64,000 nt of DNA, from contig NZ_FOQV01000002.1 in the NCBI RefSeq assembly GCF_900113835.1, forward strand, positions 930,001 to 994,000, given 5' to 3'. This document shows positions 8,765-17,596 of this stretch, piece by piece. The notes beneath the pieces were generated by a model, which was not told where the DNA came from, searched no databases, and saw nothing but the letters and a program-made list of their open reading frames with translations. The first letter of the stretch is position 1, and every line of letters starts with the position of its first letter. Position numbers and translations under genes: made by a program. Origin of the DNA: Allobosea sp. OK403 (GTDB taxonomy: Bacteria > Pseudomonadota > Alphaproteobacteria > Rhizobiales > Beijerinckiaceae).

Positions 8765-9969
8765 CGGGCGCAAGCGCACTGTCCGTTCCCCTTGCCGCCC
8801 CTCTCGCCCGCCCCGCCATCGCTCAAGGCGCGACGACGGTGCGCTGGTGGTATCATTTCGACAATCCGCAGCATTCGCCAGCTGAACTCGTCGCCAAGTT
8901 CGAAGCCGAGAATCCCGGCATCAAGGTTCAGGCGGAGAGCATTCCCTGGGGTGGCGGCAATGACTACCAGACCCGCCTCTTCGCTGCGCTCGTCGCAGGC
9001 AACGGTCCCGATTGCGCTATGGTCCGCCTGTCCTGGGCCGCGCGCTTCCAACAGATGAAGGCGCTTGCCCCGATCGACGACCTGATCGCCGGCTGGGCCG
9101 GGCGCAGCGACATCGCCGACAATATCTGGAAGCTCAACAAGGGCGCCGACGGCAAGCAATATTACCTGCCGCTGCAATATGTCGTGCTCTATCTCTACTA
9201 CCGGCAGGATCTGTTCGAGCAGGCGGGCCTGAAGCCACCCGCGACCTTCGAAGATTTCCGCGGCGCGGCCAAGGCGCTGACCAAGGCCGACGTCTCGGGC
9301 TTCGGCCTGCGCGGCGGCAGCGGCGGCTTCGACCATTGGGGGCCGTTCGTGCTCGGCGGCGGCGCCAGCTTCGAAAAGGGCGGCATGCTCAGCGAGAAGG
9401 CGCTCGCGGCCAATCGCTGGTTCGTCGATCTCACCCTCAAGGACAAGGTGGTGCCGGCCTCGGCGCCGACCGACAGCTTCCGCCAGATCGTCGACACCTT
9501 CAAAGCCGGCCGCACGGCCATGACCATCCACCATGTCGGCTCGGCGAACGAAATCGTCGGCGTGCTCGCCGACAAGGTCTCGGCCGTGCCGGTGCCACGT
9601 GGCCCGGACGGCAAGGGCTGGACCTATTTCGGCGATGAATCCAACGCCGTCTTCGCCGCCAGCAAGGCGCGCGAGGCCGCCTTCAAATGGTGCGCCTTCC
9701 TCTCCACCGCGGAGAACAACGTGGTGCTCAACAAATTCACCGGACAATTGCCGATCGCGACCTCGGCGGCAAAGGACTGGACGCTGCACCCCAAACGTTT
9801 CGTCGAGGCGAGCGCCGCCTCGCTGCCGATCGCGGCCTCGCTGCCCGATTCTCCCAAGACGCCGGACTTCATCGCCAGGATCTGGCCAGCCAACATGCAA
9901 AGAGCGCTGCTCGGCCAGATCCAGCCCGACGAGATGATGCGCGCCATCGAGCAGCATTTCCATGGCTGA
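8737..9969 (+). CDS. Sugar ABC transporter substrate-binding protein (family 1)
   Basis: A 410-residue periplasmic binding protein of the UgpB/MalE class. The leader has a twin-arginine motif (RRTFIK, residues 3-8) and ends near AIAQG, suggesting Tat export in folded form. The start after TVRWWYHFDN and the segment EFEAENPGIKV-like FEAENPGIKVQAESIPWGG fit family 1. A GGAGG site at 8722-8726 precedes the ATG. The permease genes follow with an 8-base overlap. The sugar or polyol bound cannot be told, but the epimerase and dehydrogenase downstream suggest a keto-sugar or polyol. Confidence 0.9.
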   Translation: MERRTFIKLAGASALSVPLAAPLARPAIAQGATTVRWWYHFDNPQHSPAELVAKFEAENPGIKVQAESIPWGGGNDYQTRLFAALVAGNGPDCAMVRLSWAARFQQMKALAPIDDLIAGWAGRSDIADNIWKLNKGADGKQYYLPLQYVVLYLYYRQDLFEQAGLKPPATFEDFRGAAKALTKADVSGFGLRGGSGGFDHWGPFVLGGGASFEKGGMLSEKALAANRWFVDLTLKDKVVPASAPTDSFRQIVDTFKAGRTAMTIHHVGSANEIVGVLADKVSAVPVPRGPDGKGWTYFGDESNAVFAASKAREAAFKWCAFLSTAENNVVLNKFTGQLPIATSAAKDWTLHPKRFVEASAASLPIAASLPDSPKTPDFIARIWPANMQRALLGQIQPDEMMRAIEQHFHG

Positions 9970-10945
9970 CGCGACTGGCGGCGACCGGACGGCCGGCCTC
10001 CGCCCCTTGCCCTCGTTTCGACAGGTTCGCATCGTGGCTTCGCTCACCACCACGGACAGAGGCAGGCCGCCCCTTGGGCGCGGCTCGATGCCATTCTGGT
10101 TCCTGCTACCGGCCATTCTGGTCACGGCAGGCGTCGTGCTCGTCCCCGTCGCGCAGACGGCCTGGCTCAGCCTGCAGGACTACCTGCTCTACGACCCCGA
10201 CAATGCCCGCTTCATCGGGCTCGGCAATTTCGCCAAGATCGCCAGCGACGAGGTCTTCTGGATCTCGCTCGGCCAATCCTTCATCTGGATCATCGGCGTC
10301 GTCGGACTGCAATTCCTGCTTGGGCTCGCCGCGGCCTTACTGCTCAACCAGAGCTTCTGGTGGCGCGGGCTGGCGCGGTCGCTCGTCATCATCCCCTGGG
10401 CGCTGCCGAGCGTCATCATCGGGTTGATGTGGACCTGGATGTACGACTTCAACCTCGGCGTCATCAACGACATCGCGATGCGCCTTGGCCTGATCGCGGC
10501 GCCGATCGCCTGGTTGGCGAGGCCCGACACCGCACTCTACGCCATCATGCTGGCCCTGATCTGGCAGGGTTTCCCCTTCTTCGCCGTGACCATCCTGGCT
10601 GGCTTGCAGACCGTGCCGGCCGAGCTCTACGAAGCGGCCGAGATCGACGGCGCCACGGGGCCCCAACAACTTTTCCACGTTACCTTGCCCGCAATCGCCG
10701 ACGTCATCGCCACCGCCCTGCTGCTGCGCACGATCTGGGTGGCGAATTCGCTCGACGTCATCCTGGTCATGACGGGTGGCGGGCCGGGCTACGCTACCCA
10801 CACCCTGCCCCTCTACGCCTTCCTGCGCGCTTCGAGCAGCATGGAATTTGGCTATGGCGCGGCGCTGGCGCTCATCCTCACCGCGATGCTGCTGGGCGTC
10901 GTCTTCCTCTATGTCCGGCAGGCCGCGAGGAGCATCGAGACATGA
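9962..10945 (+). CDS. Sugar ABC transporter permease (UgpA/MalF type)
   Basis: A 327-residue inner-membrane permease with about six predicted membrane helices, starting at FWFLLPAILVTAGVVLVPVAQ. The EAA loop that docks the ATPase is present as ELYEAAEIDGATGPQQLF. The ATG at 9962 overlaps the binding-protein stop by 8 bases; the polar N-terminal 40 residues are long, and an internal ATG at 10088 is an alternative start. It overlaps the next permease by ATGA. Confidence 0.9.
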   Translation: MADATGGDRTAGLRPLPSFRQVRIVASLTTTDRGRPPLGRGSMPFWFLLPAILVTAGVVLVPVAQTAWLSLQDYLLYDPDNARFIGLGNFAKIASDEVFWISLGQSFIWIIGVVGLQFLLGLAAALLLNQSFWWRGLARSLVIIPWALPSVIIGLMWTWMYDFNLGVINDIAMRLGLIAAPIAWLARPDTALYAIMLALIWQGFPFFAVTILAGLQTVPAELYEAAEIDGATGPQQLFHVTLPAIADVIATALLLRTIWVANSLDVILVMTGGGPGYATHTLPLYAFLRASSSMEFGYGAALALILTAMLLGVVFLYVRQAARSIET

Positions 10946-11778
10946 TCGAGCGCCGCTCTCGCACCCGGCGCATTCTGGAGGTCGAGCTTCCCGTCCTCCT
11001 GATCGTTCTTTTCGCGCTTGGCCCCTATGGCTGGATGATCCTGACCTCGCTGAAGCCTCAGGCGGAGCTCTCGACCTGGCCCCTGACCTATTGGCCGAAC
11101 AAGCCCACGCTGCAGCATTACAGCGACCTGATCGCACGCACGAACTTCGCCGGCAGCCTGGGCAACAGCCTGATCATCGCGATCGGCGCCAGCCTGCTTG
11201 GCCTTGGAGTCAGCATCCCGGCGGCCTATGCCTTCTCGCGCTTCCGCTTTCGCGGCCGCCAGGGCCTGCTGACCGGCTTCCTCGTCATCAACATGTTCCC
11301 GGTCGTGCTGCTCATCATCCCTCTCTTCCTGATGATGCGTCGACTCGGGCTGATCGACACCTTTCTTGGCGTCATTCTCGGCCATTCGACCTTTTCGATC
11401 CCCTTCGCGATCTGGATGCTGACCAGCTATTTCAACGCGATCCCCAAGGACCTCGACGAAGCGGCGATGATCGACGGTGCCAGCCGCCTCCAGACCATCC
11501 GCCTCATCATCCTGCCGTTGCTGATGCCCGGCGTCGTCACCGCGGGCATCTACATCTTCATCACCTCCTGGAACGAATATCTCTTCGCCATGATGCTCTC
11601 GGGCCAGGCAGTGCGCACCGTCACGGTCGCGCTGCAGCTCTTCATCGGCGAATTCACCATCCAGTGGGGCCTTCTCACGGCCGGCGGCACGTTGATCGCG
11701 CTGCCGGTCACCTTCCTCTTTCTCCTGGTGCAAAGGCGGCTCGTGGGCGGACTCACGGCCGGAGCGGTGAAATCATGA
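10942..11778 (+). CDS. Sugar ABC transporter permease (UgpE/MalG type)
   Basis: A 278-residue inner-membrane permease. The start is the ATG in the ATGA overlap with the upstream permease; the frame stays open far upstream but that part is only a shadow of the first permease gene. It has six hydrophobic segments and the EAA loop DLDEAAMIDGASRLQTI. It forms the heteromeric channel with the previous gene. No ATP-binding subunit is encoded in this operon. Confidence 0.9.
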   Translation: MIERRSRTRRILEVELPVLLIVLFALGPYGWMILTSLKPQAELSTWPLTYWPNKPTLQHYSDLIARTNFAGSLGNSLIIAIGASLLGLGVSIPAAYAFSRFRFRGRQGLLTGFLVINMFPVVLLIIPLFLMMRRLGLIDTFLGVILGHSTFSIPFAIWMLTSYFNAIPKDLDEAAMIDGASRLQTIRLIILPLLMPGVVTAGIYIFITSWNEYLFAMMLSGQAVRTVTVALQLFIGEFTIQWGLLTAGGTLIALPVTFLFLLVQRRLVGGLTAGAVKS

Positions 11779-12662
11779 TGACGAATTCCATCGGGGTCAT
11801 CTCGATGTTCTATGCGCGGCCCTTCGCGCGCGAGCATTTCGACTGCTTCCAGCGGATCAAACGGGCCGGAGCCGATGTCGTCGAGCTCCTGGTGCCGGAG
11901 CCGGGTGAGCTCGACCTCGGCGAGACCCGCGCAGCGATCAGGGACGCTGGCCTGTCCTGCGTGCTGGCCGCCCGGGTCAATCTCACCCGCGACCTCGCCA
12001 GCGCCGAGATCGGCGCGCACAAGGCCGGCATCGCCTATCTGGACGCTTGCGTCGATATCGCCGCCGCCTTGGGCGCGACCATCGTCGGCGGCCCACTCTA
12101 TGGCGCTCCGCTGGTCTTCGCTGGTCGGGCGCCCGCCCCCGTCGATGAGAGCGAACGCAAGCGCCGCATCGACGCCATCGTCGCGGGGCTCGCGCAAACC
12201 GGCCGGCGCGCCGCCGATTCCGGCATCCTGTTCGGCGTCGAACCGCTCAACCGCTTCGAGACCGATATCTGCAACACGACCCGCCACGCTCTCGAAATCG
12301 TCGAGCGCGTCGGCAGCCGGGCTGTCGGCGTGATGCTCGACACCTTCCATATGAACATGGAGGAATTCGATCTCACTGATGCCATTCGCAGAGCCGGATC
12401 GAAGCTCGTGCATTTCCAGGCCAACGAGAACAACCGCGGCTTCGTCGGCTCCGGCCATATCGACTGGCCCGCGATCGCGCGAGCCCTGCGCGACGTCGCC
12501 TATCGCGGGCCGATCGTGCTCGAACCCTTCCGGCGCAGCGATGAGCGGGCCGGCACGCCGCTCGCCCAATGGCGCGCGCCGACAGAGAACGAGGACGAGC
12601 CGCTAGCCGCCAGCATCGCCTTCCTCAAGGCCGCGCTCGCCTTCGCCGGGAGGACCGCATGA
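11775..12662 (+). CDS. Sugar phosphate isomerase/epimerase, D-tagatose/D-psicose 3-epimerase-like
   Basis: A 295-residue TIM-barrel metalloenzyme of the AP-endonuclease-2/IolE superfamily. The four metal ligands of D-tagatose 3-epimerases can be matched: E156 in EPLNRFE, D189 and its motif LDTFHMNMEE, H213 in HFQANENNR, and E250 in LEPF. These motifs make ketose 3-epimerase more likely than endonuclease or xylose isomerase. The start is the first of two consecutive ATGs overlapping the permease stop; the second is at 11778. It overlaps the dehydrogenase by ATGA and probably interconverts the imported ketose. Confidence 0.82.
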   Translation: MMTNSIGVISMFYARPFAREHFDCFQRIKRAGADVVELLVPEPGELDLGETRAAIRDAGLSCVLAARVNLTRDLASAEIGAHKAGIAYLDACVDIAAALGATIVGGPLYGAPLVFAGRAPAPVDESERKRRIDAIVAGLAQTGRRAADSGILFGVEPLNRFETDICNTTRHALEIVERVGSRAVGVMLDTFHMNMEEFDLTDAIRRAGSKLVHFQANENNRGFVGSGHIDWPAIARALRDVAYRGPIVLEPFRRSDERAGTPLAQWRAPTENEDEPLAASIAFLKAALAFAGRTA

Positions 12663-13675
12663 CCGCCTCCCGGACAAGCACGCTGCGCATCGGCTGGATC
12701 GGCTGCGGCACCCATGCCAACGAAATGCTGCTGCCGCAATTGACGCGGCATGATGTCGAAATCGTCGCGCTCTGCGATACGGATGAAACGCGGTTGAATA
12801 CAACCGGTCGGCGCTATGGCGTCGCCGAGGCCAGCCGTCTGCGCGACTGGCGCGACCTGCTCGCGCGCGACGACATCGACGCTGTCGGGCTTGCCGTCGG
12901 CCCCGGCCTGCATCACGAGATCGGGCTGGCGGCCATCGCGCGCGGCTTGCCGCTCTTCATCGAGAAGCCGCCGGCGCCGACGGCCAAGCAGGCCGCCGAA
13001 CTGGCCGCAGCTGCGGCAAGCCGAAAGGTACCGGTCGTGCTCGGCTTCATGAAGCGCTACTCGACGGCCAATCGCATCGCGGCGAATGTCATCAGCTCAA
13101 CCGAGTTCGGGGAAACGGCGAGCTTCCTCGGGCAGTACATGACCGCGCCGACCTACTTCGCCAATAACCCGGACTATAGCGGCTTCTATCTGCATCATTG
13201 CGTGCATTATTTCGATCTGGTGCCGCATTTGATGGGGCAGGTCGCCTCGGTCGGCGCAAGGCGGCACGAATTGGCGCCCGGAAAATTGCTGCTCCATGTC
13301 GATTTCCGCTTCGCCAATGGCGGCATCGGCACGCTCGTCATGGGTACGCACCAATCGCGCGGCACACCGATGGAATGGTGGCAGGTGATGGGAGACCATA
13401 CCCGCGTCGAAGTGCGTAACCTCCACGAGGTCCGTTATTTCCGCAATCCGCCCTTCAAGGTCTCGAAACCCGACGCGAGCCTGATCGACGGGCAGGATAC
13501 GCTGGTCTGGGAGCCCAATTTCACAGCCGCCGCCAATGAGGATCACAAGGGCTATCACGCCCTGCTCGGCGACTTCGTCCGGGCCGCGCGGGGCGAACCG
13601 ACCGCGGCGCCGAGCGCAGCGGATGGCGCCGCAGCCATGGCCCTGCTCGAACGGGTCATCGCGGCTTCCGGATAG
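12659..13675 (+). CDS. Gfo/Idh/MocA family oxidoreductase
   Basis: A 338-residue NAD(P)-dependent dehydrogenase. The N-terminal Rossmann motif is LRIGWIGCGTHAN (9-21), followed by the family cofactor/catalytic motif EKPPAPT, and the C-terminal alpha/beta domain contains FYLHHCVHYFDLVPHLMG, whose histidine-aspartate pattern is typical. The start is the ATG overlapping the epimerase stop (ATGA); the frame is open further upstream but only as overlap. It is the last gene of the sugar operon and likely oxidises a cyclic sugar or polyol. Confidence 0.88.
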   Translation: MTASRTSTLRIGWIGCGTHANEMLLPQLTRHDVEIVALCDTDETRLNTTGRRYGVAEASRLRDWRDLLARDDIDAVGLAVGPGLHHEIGLAAIARGLPLFIEKPPAPTAKQAAELAAAAASRKVPVVLGFMKRYSTANRIAANVISSTEFGETASFLGQYMTAPTYFANNPDYSGFYLHHCVHYFDLVPHLMGQVASVGARRHELAPGKLLLHVDFRFANGGIGTLVMGTHQSRGTPMEWWQVMGDHTRVEVRNLHEVRYFRNPPFKVSKPDASLIDGQDTLVWEPNFTAAANEDHKGYHALLGDFVRAARGEPTAAPSAADGAAAMALLERVIAASG

Positions 13676-13825
13676 GCGCCGCGTCAGTTCGAGAAGCGAG
13701 GAATCTGAAATCATCCAGCTCTAGCGAAATCTGGCGAAACGGCTGTGTCTGGTGACACGCCGTTCTTGCTGCTTCCGCGAATGCGCATGGGAGGCCCGGC
13801 CAGAGCCCCCGCGACGTGACTTCGC

Positions 13826-14305
13826 TCAATCCGCGACATCTCCCTTCGCCGGCTCCGCCTGCCCGCCCGTCGCCTCACGCATGCCCTGCCGCAGCGTCTG
13901 GACCAGCTTGTTGAGCGCGATCATCCCGGGGATGTCGAAGCCGGAATGGCGCAGCAGCGCGTCGGTCAGGCAGCCCGTCTTGGGATGCAGGCTCGCTCCC
14001 TTCTGCGTGAGATGCACCTCGACCAGGCGCTCATCGATGCTGCTGCGCCGACGCGTGAGAAACCCCGCCGCCTCGAGCCGCTTGACCGCCGGCGTGATCG
14101 TGCTCGGTTCCAGCGCCAATCGCTCGCCGATCGCTCCGATCGTCAGCCCATCCTTCTCCCAAAGCGCGCTCAGCACGAGATACTGCGTGTAGGTCACGCC
14201 GAGCCCGTCCAGCATCGGCTTATAGACGCGCTGGATCGCCAGCGAGGCGGAATAGATCGAGAAGCAGAGCTGGCCGTCGAGCGGCAGGGTCGGGGCGTCG
14301 GTCAT
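13826..14305 (-). CDS. MarR family regulator, OhrR-like
   Basis: A 159-residue winged-helix repressor. The N-terminus LPLDGQLCFSIYSAS with C14 matches the redox-sensing cysteine region of OhrR, and VTYTQYLVLSALWE, LTIGAIGERLALEPSTITPAVKRLEAAGFLTRRR forms the winged helix. OhrR proteins lose DNA binding when this cysteine is oxidised by organic peroxides, so a thiol-based response is plausible. It is divergent from a secreted alpha/beta hydrolase instead of an Ohr peroxidase. Two palindromes in the shared intergenic region are likely its operators. Confidence 0.85.
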   Translation of the reverse strand: MTDAPTLPLDGQLCFSIYSASLAIQRVYKPMLDGLGVTYTQYLVLSALWEKDGLTIGAIGERLALEPSTITPAVKRLEAAGFLTRRRSSIDERLVEVHLTQKGASLHPKTGCLTDALLRHSGFDIPGMIALNKLVQTLRQGMREATGGQAEPAKGDVAD

Positions 14306-14341
14306 CGGGGTCCTCGGGAATGGCGTCTTCGCGAAAAAGAA

Positions 14342-14351
14342 TATCGCGATA
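14342..14351. promoter_or_regulatory. Palindrome, candidate MarR operator 1
   Basis: TATCGCGATA is a perfect palindrome about 36 bases upstream of the MarR start. It shares the half-site TATCGC with the second palindrome at 14401, which argues that both bind the same protein. Confidence 0.55.
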
Positions 14352-14361
14352 AAGAAAGTGC

Positions 14362-14390
14362 TTTACAAGCCCGGGGCGGGTCATTATGGA
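14362..14390 (+). promoter_or_regulatory. Possible promoter of the secreted hydrolase
   Basis: TTTACA (14362-14367) is followed after 17 bases by TATGGA (14385-14390), a weak sigma70-like pair. The palindrome at 14401-14417 would then cover the transcription start region, a good place for repression. Confidence 0.35.
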
Positions 14391-14400
14391 TTTAATTCTC

Positions 14401-14417
14401 GCGATAATGATTATCGC
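14401..14417. promoter_or_regulatory. Palindrome, candidate MarR operator 2
   Basis: GCGATAA-TGA-TTATCGC has perfect 7-base arms around a 3-base centre, 24 bases upstream of the hydrolase start codon. It has the size expected for a MarR-family operator. Confidence 0.65.
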
Positions 14418-14441
14418 CGATACAAAAAAGGAACCGCTGTC

Positions 14442-15200
14442 ATGACCAAGACCCAGATCTCCGCCGCCGCGCTTGCCCTCTCAGCCGTCGTCGCCGGCAC
14501 CACCGTCCAGGCCGCCCCTGCCGTCAAGAACGTCATCCTCGTCCATGGCGGCTTCGTCGACGGCTCCGGCTGGCAGGGCGTCTACAACCAGCTGAAGACA
14601 AAGGGCTACAACGTCACCATCGTCCAGAACCCGACCACCTCGCTCACTGATGACGTCGCCTTCACCAAGCGGGCGATCGCCCAGCAGGATGGGCCGGTCG
14701 TCCTGGTCGGCCACTCCTATGGCGGTGTCGTCGTCAGTGAGGCCGGCACCGACGAGAAGGTCAAGGCGGTGGTCTATATCGCAGCCTTCGCACCAGATAA
14801 GGGCGAGTCCGTTTCCTCGCTGATCGCCAACCCGCCTCCGGGCGCTTCCGTCCCGCCGATCCTGCCGCCGGTCGACGGCTTCCTGGCCCTCGACAAGGCC
14901 AAGTTCGCAGCCGCCTTCGCCGCCGACGTCGACGCCAGGACCGCAGCCTTCATGGCCGACTCGCAGGTGCCCTGGGCCGTGGCCGCGCTGACCGGCGCCG
15001 TCACCAACCCGGCCTGGAAGGTCAAACCCAGCTTCTATCTCGTCGCCACCGACGACCACATGATCCCGCCCCCGGCCCAGCGCCAGATGGCCAAGCGCGC
15101 CGGAGCGACCGTGGTCGAGACCAAGGGCAGCCACGCCGTCTACGTCTCGAAGCCCGGCGTCGTCGCCGAGATCATCGAAAAGGCCGCAAACGCCAAGTGA
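14442..15200 (+). CDS. Exported alpha/beta hydrolase
   Basis: A 252-residue alpha/beta hydrolase with a signal peptide (MTKTQISAAALALSAVVAGT, cleavage near VQAAP). After it come VILVHGGFVDGSGW (oxyanion region), the nucleophile elbow GHSYGG, and a late DDHMIPP and KGSHAVYVSKP that can supply acid and histidine. The ATG at 14442 is preceded by AAAAAGGAA and starts the signal peptide; an upstream in-frame ATG at 14358 is not needed. A clear terminator follows. It is probably controlled by the divergent OhrR-like regulator. Substrate unknown. Confidence 0.85.
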   Translation: MTKTQISAAALALSAVVAGTTVQAAPAVKNVILVHGGFVDGSGWQGVYNQLKTKGYNVTIVQNPTTSLTDDVAFTKRAIAQQDGPVVLVGHSYGGVVVSEAGTDEKVKAVVYIAAFAPDKGESVSSLIANPPPGASVPPILPPVDGFLALDKAKFAAAFAADVDARTAAFMADSQVPWAVAALTGAVTNPAWKVKPSFYLVATDDHMIPPPAQRQMAKRAGATVVETKGSHAVYVSKPGVVAEIIEKAANAK

Positions 15201-15242
15201 CCTGAGCTGAGACGACCAAGCGCATCCGTCGTCATCGACATG

Positions 15243-15273
15243 AAAGGGCGGGCCCAAAACGGGCTCGCCCTTT
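15243..15273 (+). terminator. Rho-independent-like terminator after the hydrolase
   Basis: AAAGGGCGGGCCC and GGGCTCGCCCTTT pair over 13 bases with a single G-T wobble around a 5-base loop (aaaac), 43 bases after the stop. The right arm ends in a short T run. Confidence 0.75.
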
Positions 15274-15424
15274 CCGCTCATCAAGCCATGCGGTGATTTG
15301 GAAGAGGAGCGCAGCATTCGCCATCGCTCTGCTCAGCGGCAACGAAAGCGCCGCTTCAGCCGTGCCTCAAACGATCCGATTGGCCGGCAACAACCGCAGA
15401 CGCCACAAGCGGTGACGGCTTCGA

Positions 15425-17464
15425 CTACGCCGCGGCGCGCGCACTCATCGTCAGCAACTCGTAACGCGCGACGGTCTCGCCATCTTGGTTGAAGACCTCG
15501 GCGTCCCAGCGCACCTCGCCATATTCCGGCTTCCGTGCCGCCTGCTTCTGCTTGACCGTGAGGCGGACGCGGATCGTGTCGCCCGGCGAGACCGGCTTGA
15601 GGAAGCGCAGGTTGTCGAGGCCGTAATTGGCCAGGAGCGGTCCCGGCGCCGGATCGACGAAAAGCCCCGCGGCAAAGGCGAGGATCAGATAACCATGGGC
15701 GACCCGGCCCGGGAAGAACGGGTTCGCCTTGGCCGCCTCCTCGTCCATATGCGCGTAGAAGGTGTCGCCGCTGAAATGGGCAAAATGCTCGATGTCGTCG
15801 AGCGTGATCGCGCGTGCCCCGGTCTCGACCGTGTCGCCGACGGTCAGGGCATCGAAGTCCAGCTTGAAGGGGTGCGTTGCCGCGACGGGCGCGGGAGCGC
15901 CCTTGATCCAATTGCCCGTCAGCAGCGAGAGGCGCCCGGGCGAGCCCTGCAAGGCCGTGCGCTGCATATAGTGGAACACGCCGCGCAGGCCGCCGAGCTC
16001 CTCGCCGCCGCCGGCACGACCGGGACCGCCATGAACCAAGTATGGCAGCGGCGAGCCATGGCCGGTCGATTCCTTGGCGCAGTCGCGGTCGATGACGAGC
16101 AGGCGGCCATGATAGGAGGCCATGCCGAAGATCAGCGCCTCAGCCACTCCCTGGTCATAGGTGAAGACCGACGCCACCAGGCTGCCCTCGCCCATCGCCA
16201 CCAGCGCGACGGCCTCATTCAGGCTGTCATAGCCCATCAAGGTCGCAACCGGGCCGAAGGCTTCCGTCGTGTGCGCATGGCGAGCTTCGCGCGGTTTGGC
16301 GCAACGCAGCAGCACCGGCTGCATGAAGGCGCCCGTCGCGATATCACCGCCGATCACCGCGCCGCCTGCCGGATCACCGCACAGGATCTCAGCCTCACCG
16401 GCGATCTCAGCCACTTTCGCGCGGACGTCTTCGCGCTGAGCCAGGCTCACCAAGGGACCCATGCGGACCTCCTCGAGGCGCGGATCGCCGAGCTTGATCG
16501 CAGTGAGCTGGGCGGTCAGGGCCTCGCCGACGGCCGTCTCCAGCTCGCGCGGAACGAAGATGCGGCGGATCGCCGTGCATTTCTGGCCCGCCTTCACCGT
16601 CATCTCGCGCACGACCTCCTTCACGAAGAGATCGAATTCGGGCGTGCCGGGACCTGCGTCCGGGCCGAGCACTGCGGCGTTGAGGGAATCGCGCTCGGCG
16701 ATGAAGCGTACGGCATTGCGCGAGACGGCCGGATGGTTGCGCAGCTTTTCCGAGGTGCCGAGCGAACCGGTGAAGGAGAGCACGTCCTGCCCCGTGAGAT
16801 GGTCGAGCAGGTCGCCGGTCGCGCCGCAGACGAACTGCAAGGCGGCAGCCGGCAGAATGCCGGACTCGACGATCAGCCGGATGACGGCTTCGGCGACATA
16901 GGCTGTCGCCGTCGCAGGCTTGGTGATGACAGGGACGCCGGCGAGAAAGGCGGGAGCGAGCTTCTCCAGCGTGCCCCAGCACGGGAAGTTGAAGGCGTTG
17001 ACGTGGACAGCGACGCCCTGGAGCGGGGTCAGCACGTGGAGGCCGACGAAGCTGCCGCCCTTGGACAGCGCCTCGCTCGCGCCTTCCACGACAAAACGCT
17101 CGCTCGGCAATTCCCGGCGCCCGCGCGAGGCATAGGCGAACAGCGTGCCGATGCCGCCGTCGATATCGATCAGGTTGTCGCGCTTGGTCGCACCGGTCTC
17201 GGCAGCCAGAGCGTAGAGCGGCTCCTTATGCGTGTTGAGATAGGTCGCCAGCGCCTTGAGCAGGTCGGCCCGCTGATGAAAATTCAGCGCCCGCAGCGCC
17301 GGTCCACCGACATCGCGTGCATGCGCAACCATCGCGGCGAAGTCGAGCCCGGTACTGGAAGCGCGCGCGACGACTCGCCCGTCGATCGCGCTGGGAATGT
17401 CGACGAGACCGGAGGATGGCTCGAACCATTGGTCGAGCGCATAGCTTTGCAGGATCGCGGTCAT
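15425..17464 (-). CDS. paaZ: Bifunctional oxepin-CoA hydrolase/3-oxo-5,6-dehydrosuberyl-CoA semialdehyde dehydrogenase
   Basis: A 679-residue fusion that opens the oxepin-CoA ring and oxidises the resulting aldehyde in phenylacetate degradation. The N-terminal aldehyde dehydrogenase domain (about 1-520) carries E257 in RFIAERDSLN and the catalytic C296 in GQKCTAIRR. The C-terminal MaoC-type hydratase domain (about 525-679) has D567 and H572 in HFSGDTFYAHMDEE, matching the catalytic pair of the E. coli enzyme. It is divergent from paaG across an intergenic region with a PaaR-type operator. Confidence 0.96.
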   Translation of the reverse strand: MTAILQSYALDQWFEPSSGLVDIPSAIDGRVVARASSTGLDFAAMVAHARDVGGPALRALNFHQRADLLKALATYLNTHKEPLYALAAETGATKRDNLIDIDGGIGTLFAYASRGRRELPSERFVVEGASEALSKGGSFVGLHVLTPLQGVAVHVNAFNFPCWGTLEKLAPAFLAGVPVITKPATATAYVAEAVIRLIVESGILPAAALQFVCGATGDLLDHLTGQDVLSFTGSLGTSEKLRNHPAVSRNAVRFIAERDSLNAAVLGPDAGPGTPEFDLFVKEVVREMTVKAGQKCTAIRRIFVPRELETAVGEALTAQLTAIKLGDPRLEEVRMGPLVSLAQREDVRAKVAEIAGEAEILCGDPAGGAVIGGDIATGAFMQPVLLRCAKPREARHAHTTEAFGPVATLMGYDSLNEAVALVAMGEGSLVASVFTYDQGVAEALIFGMASYHGRLLVIDRDCAKESTGHGSPLPYLVHGGPGRAGGGEELGGLRGVFHYMQRTALQGSPGRLSLLTGNWIKGAPAPVAATHPFKLDFDALTVGDTVETGARAITLDDIEHFAHFSGDTFYAHMDEEAAKANPFFPGRVAHGYLILAFAAGLFVDPAPGPLLANYGLDNLRFLKPVSPGDTIRVRLTVKQKQAARKPEYGEVRWDAEVFNQDGETVARYELLTMSARAAA

Positions 17465-17506
17465 GGCTCAGAGTCCTCCCGATCAGCGGAGCCTTGCGTT
17501 CGCAGG

Positions 17507-17535
17507 TTGACAAGCGAGCTCCTTGCGTAAAAGAT
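17507..17535 (+). promoter_or_regulatory. Probable paaG promoter overlapping an operator
   Basis: TTGACA (17507-17512) and AAAGAT (17530-17535) are 17 bases apart. The -10 overlaps the first bases of the operator at 17534 by the same offset seen at the liv promoter near 25982. Confidence 0.5.
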
Positions 17536-17555
17536 TAACCGATCGGCCGGTTAAT
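17534..17555. promoter_or_regulatory. PaaR-type operator between paaZ and paaG
   Basis: ATTAACCG-N6-CGGTTAAT, a 22-base palindrome with perfect 8-base arms. It differs by one base from the site at 25986 between the TetR gene and the Liv importer. ATTAACC/GGTTAAT half-sites resemble known PaaR boxes, so the TetR regulator encoded at 25157 is the likely ligand. Confidence 0.85.
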
Positions 17556-17596
17556 TCAAGAGGCTCGCAAAGAGCCCGACTCCAGGGAGGATAGAA

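Noticed and set aside
15485..17530. 681-codon plus-strand frame opposite paaZ
   Set aside because: Antisense shadow; the minus strand has complete aldehyde dehydrogenase and MaoC active sites.
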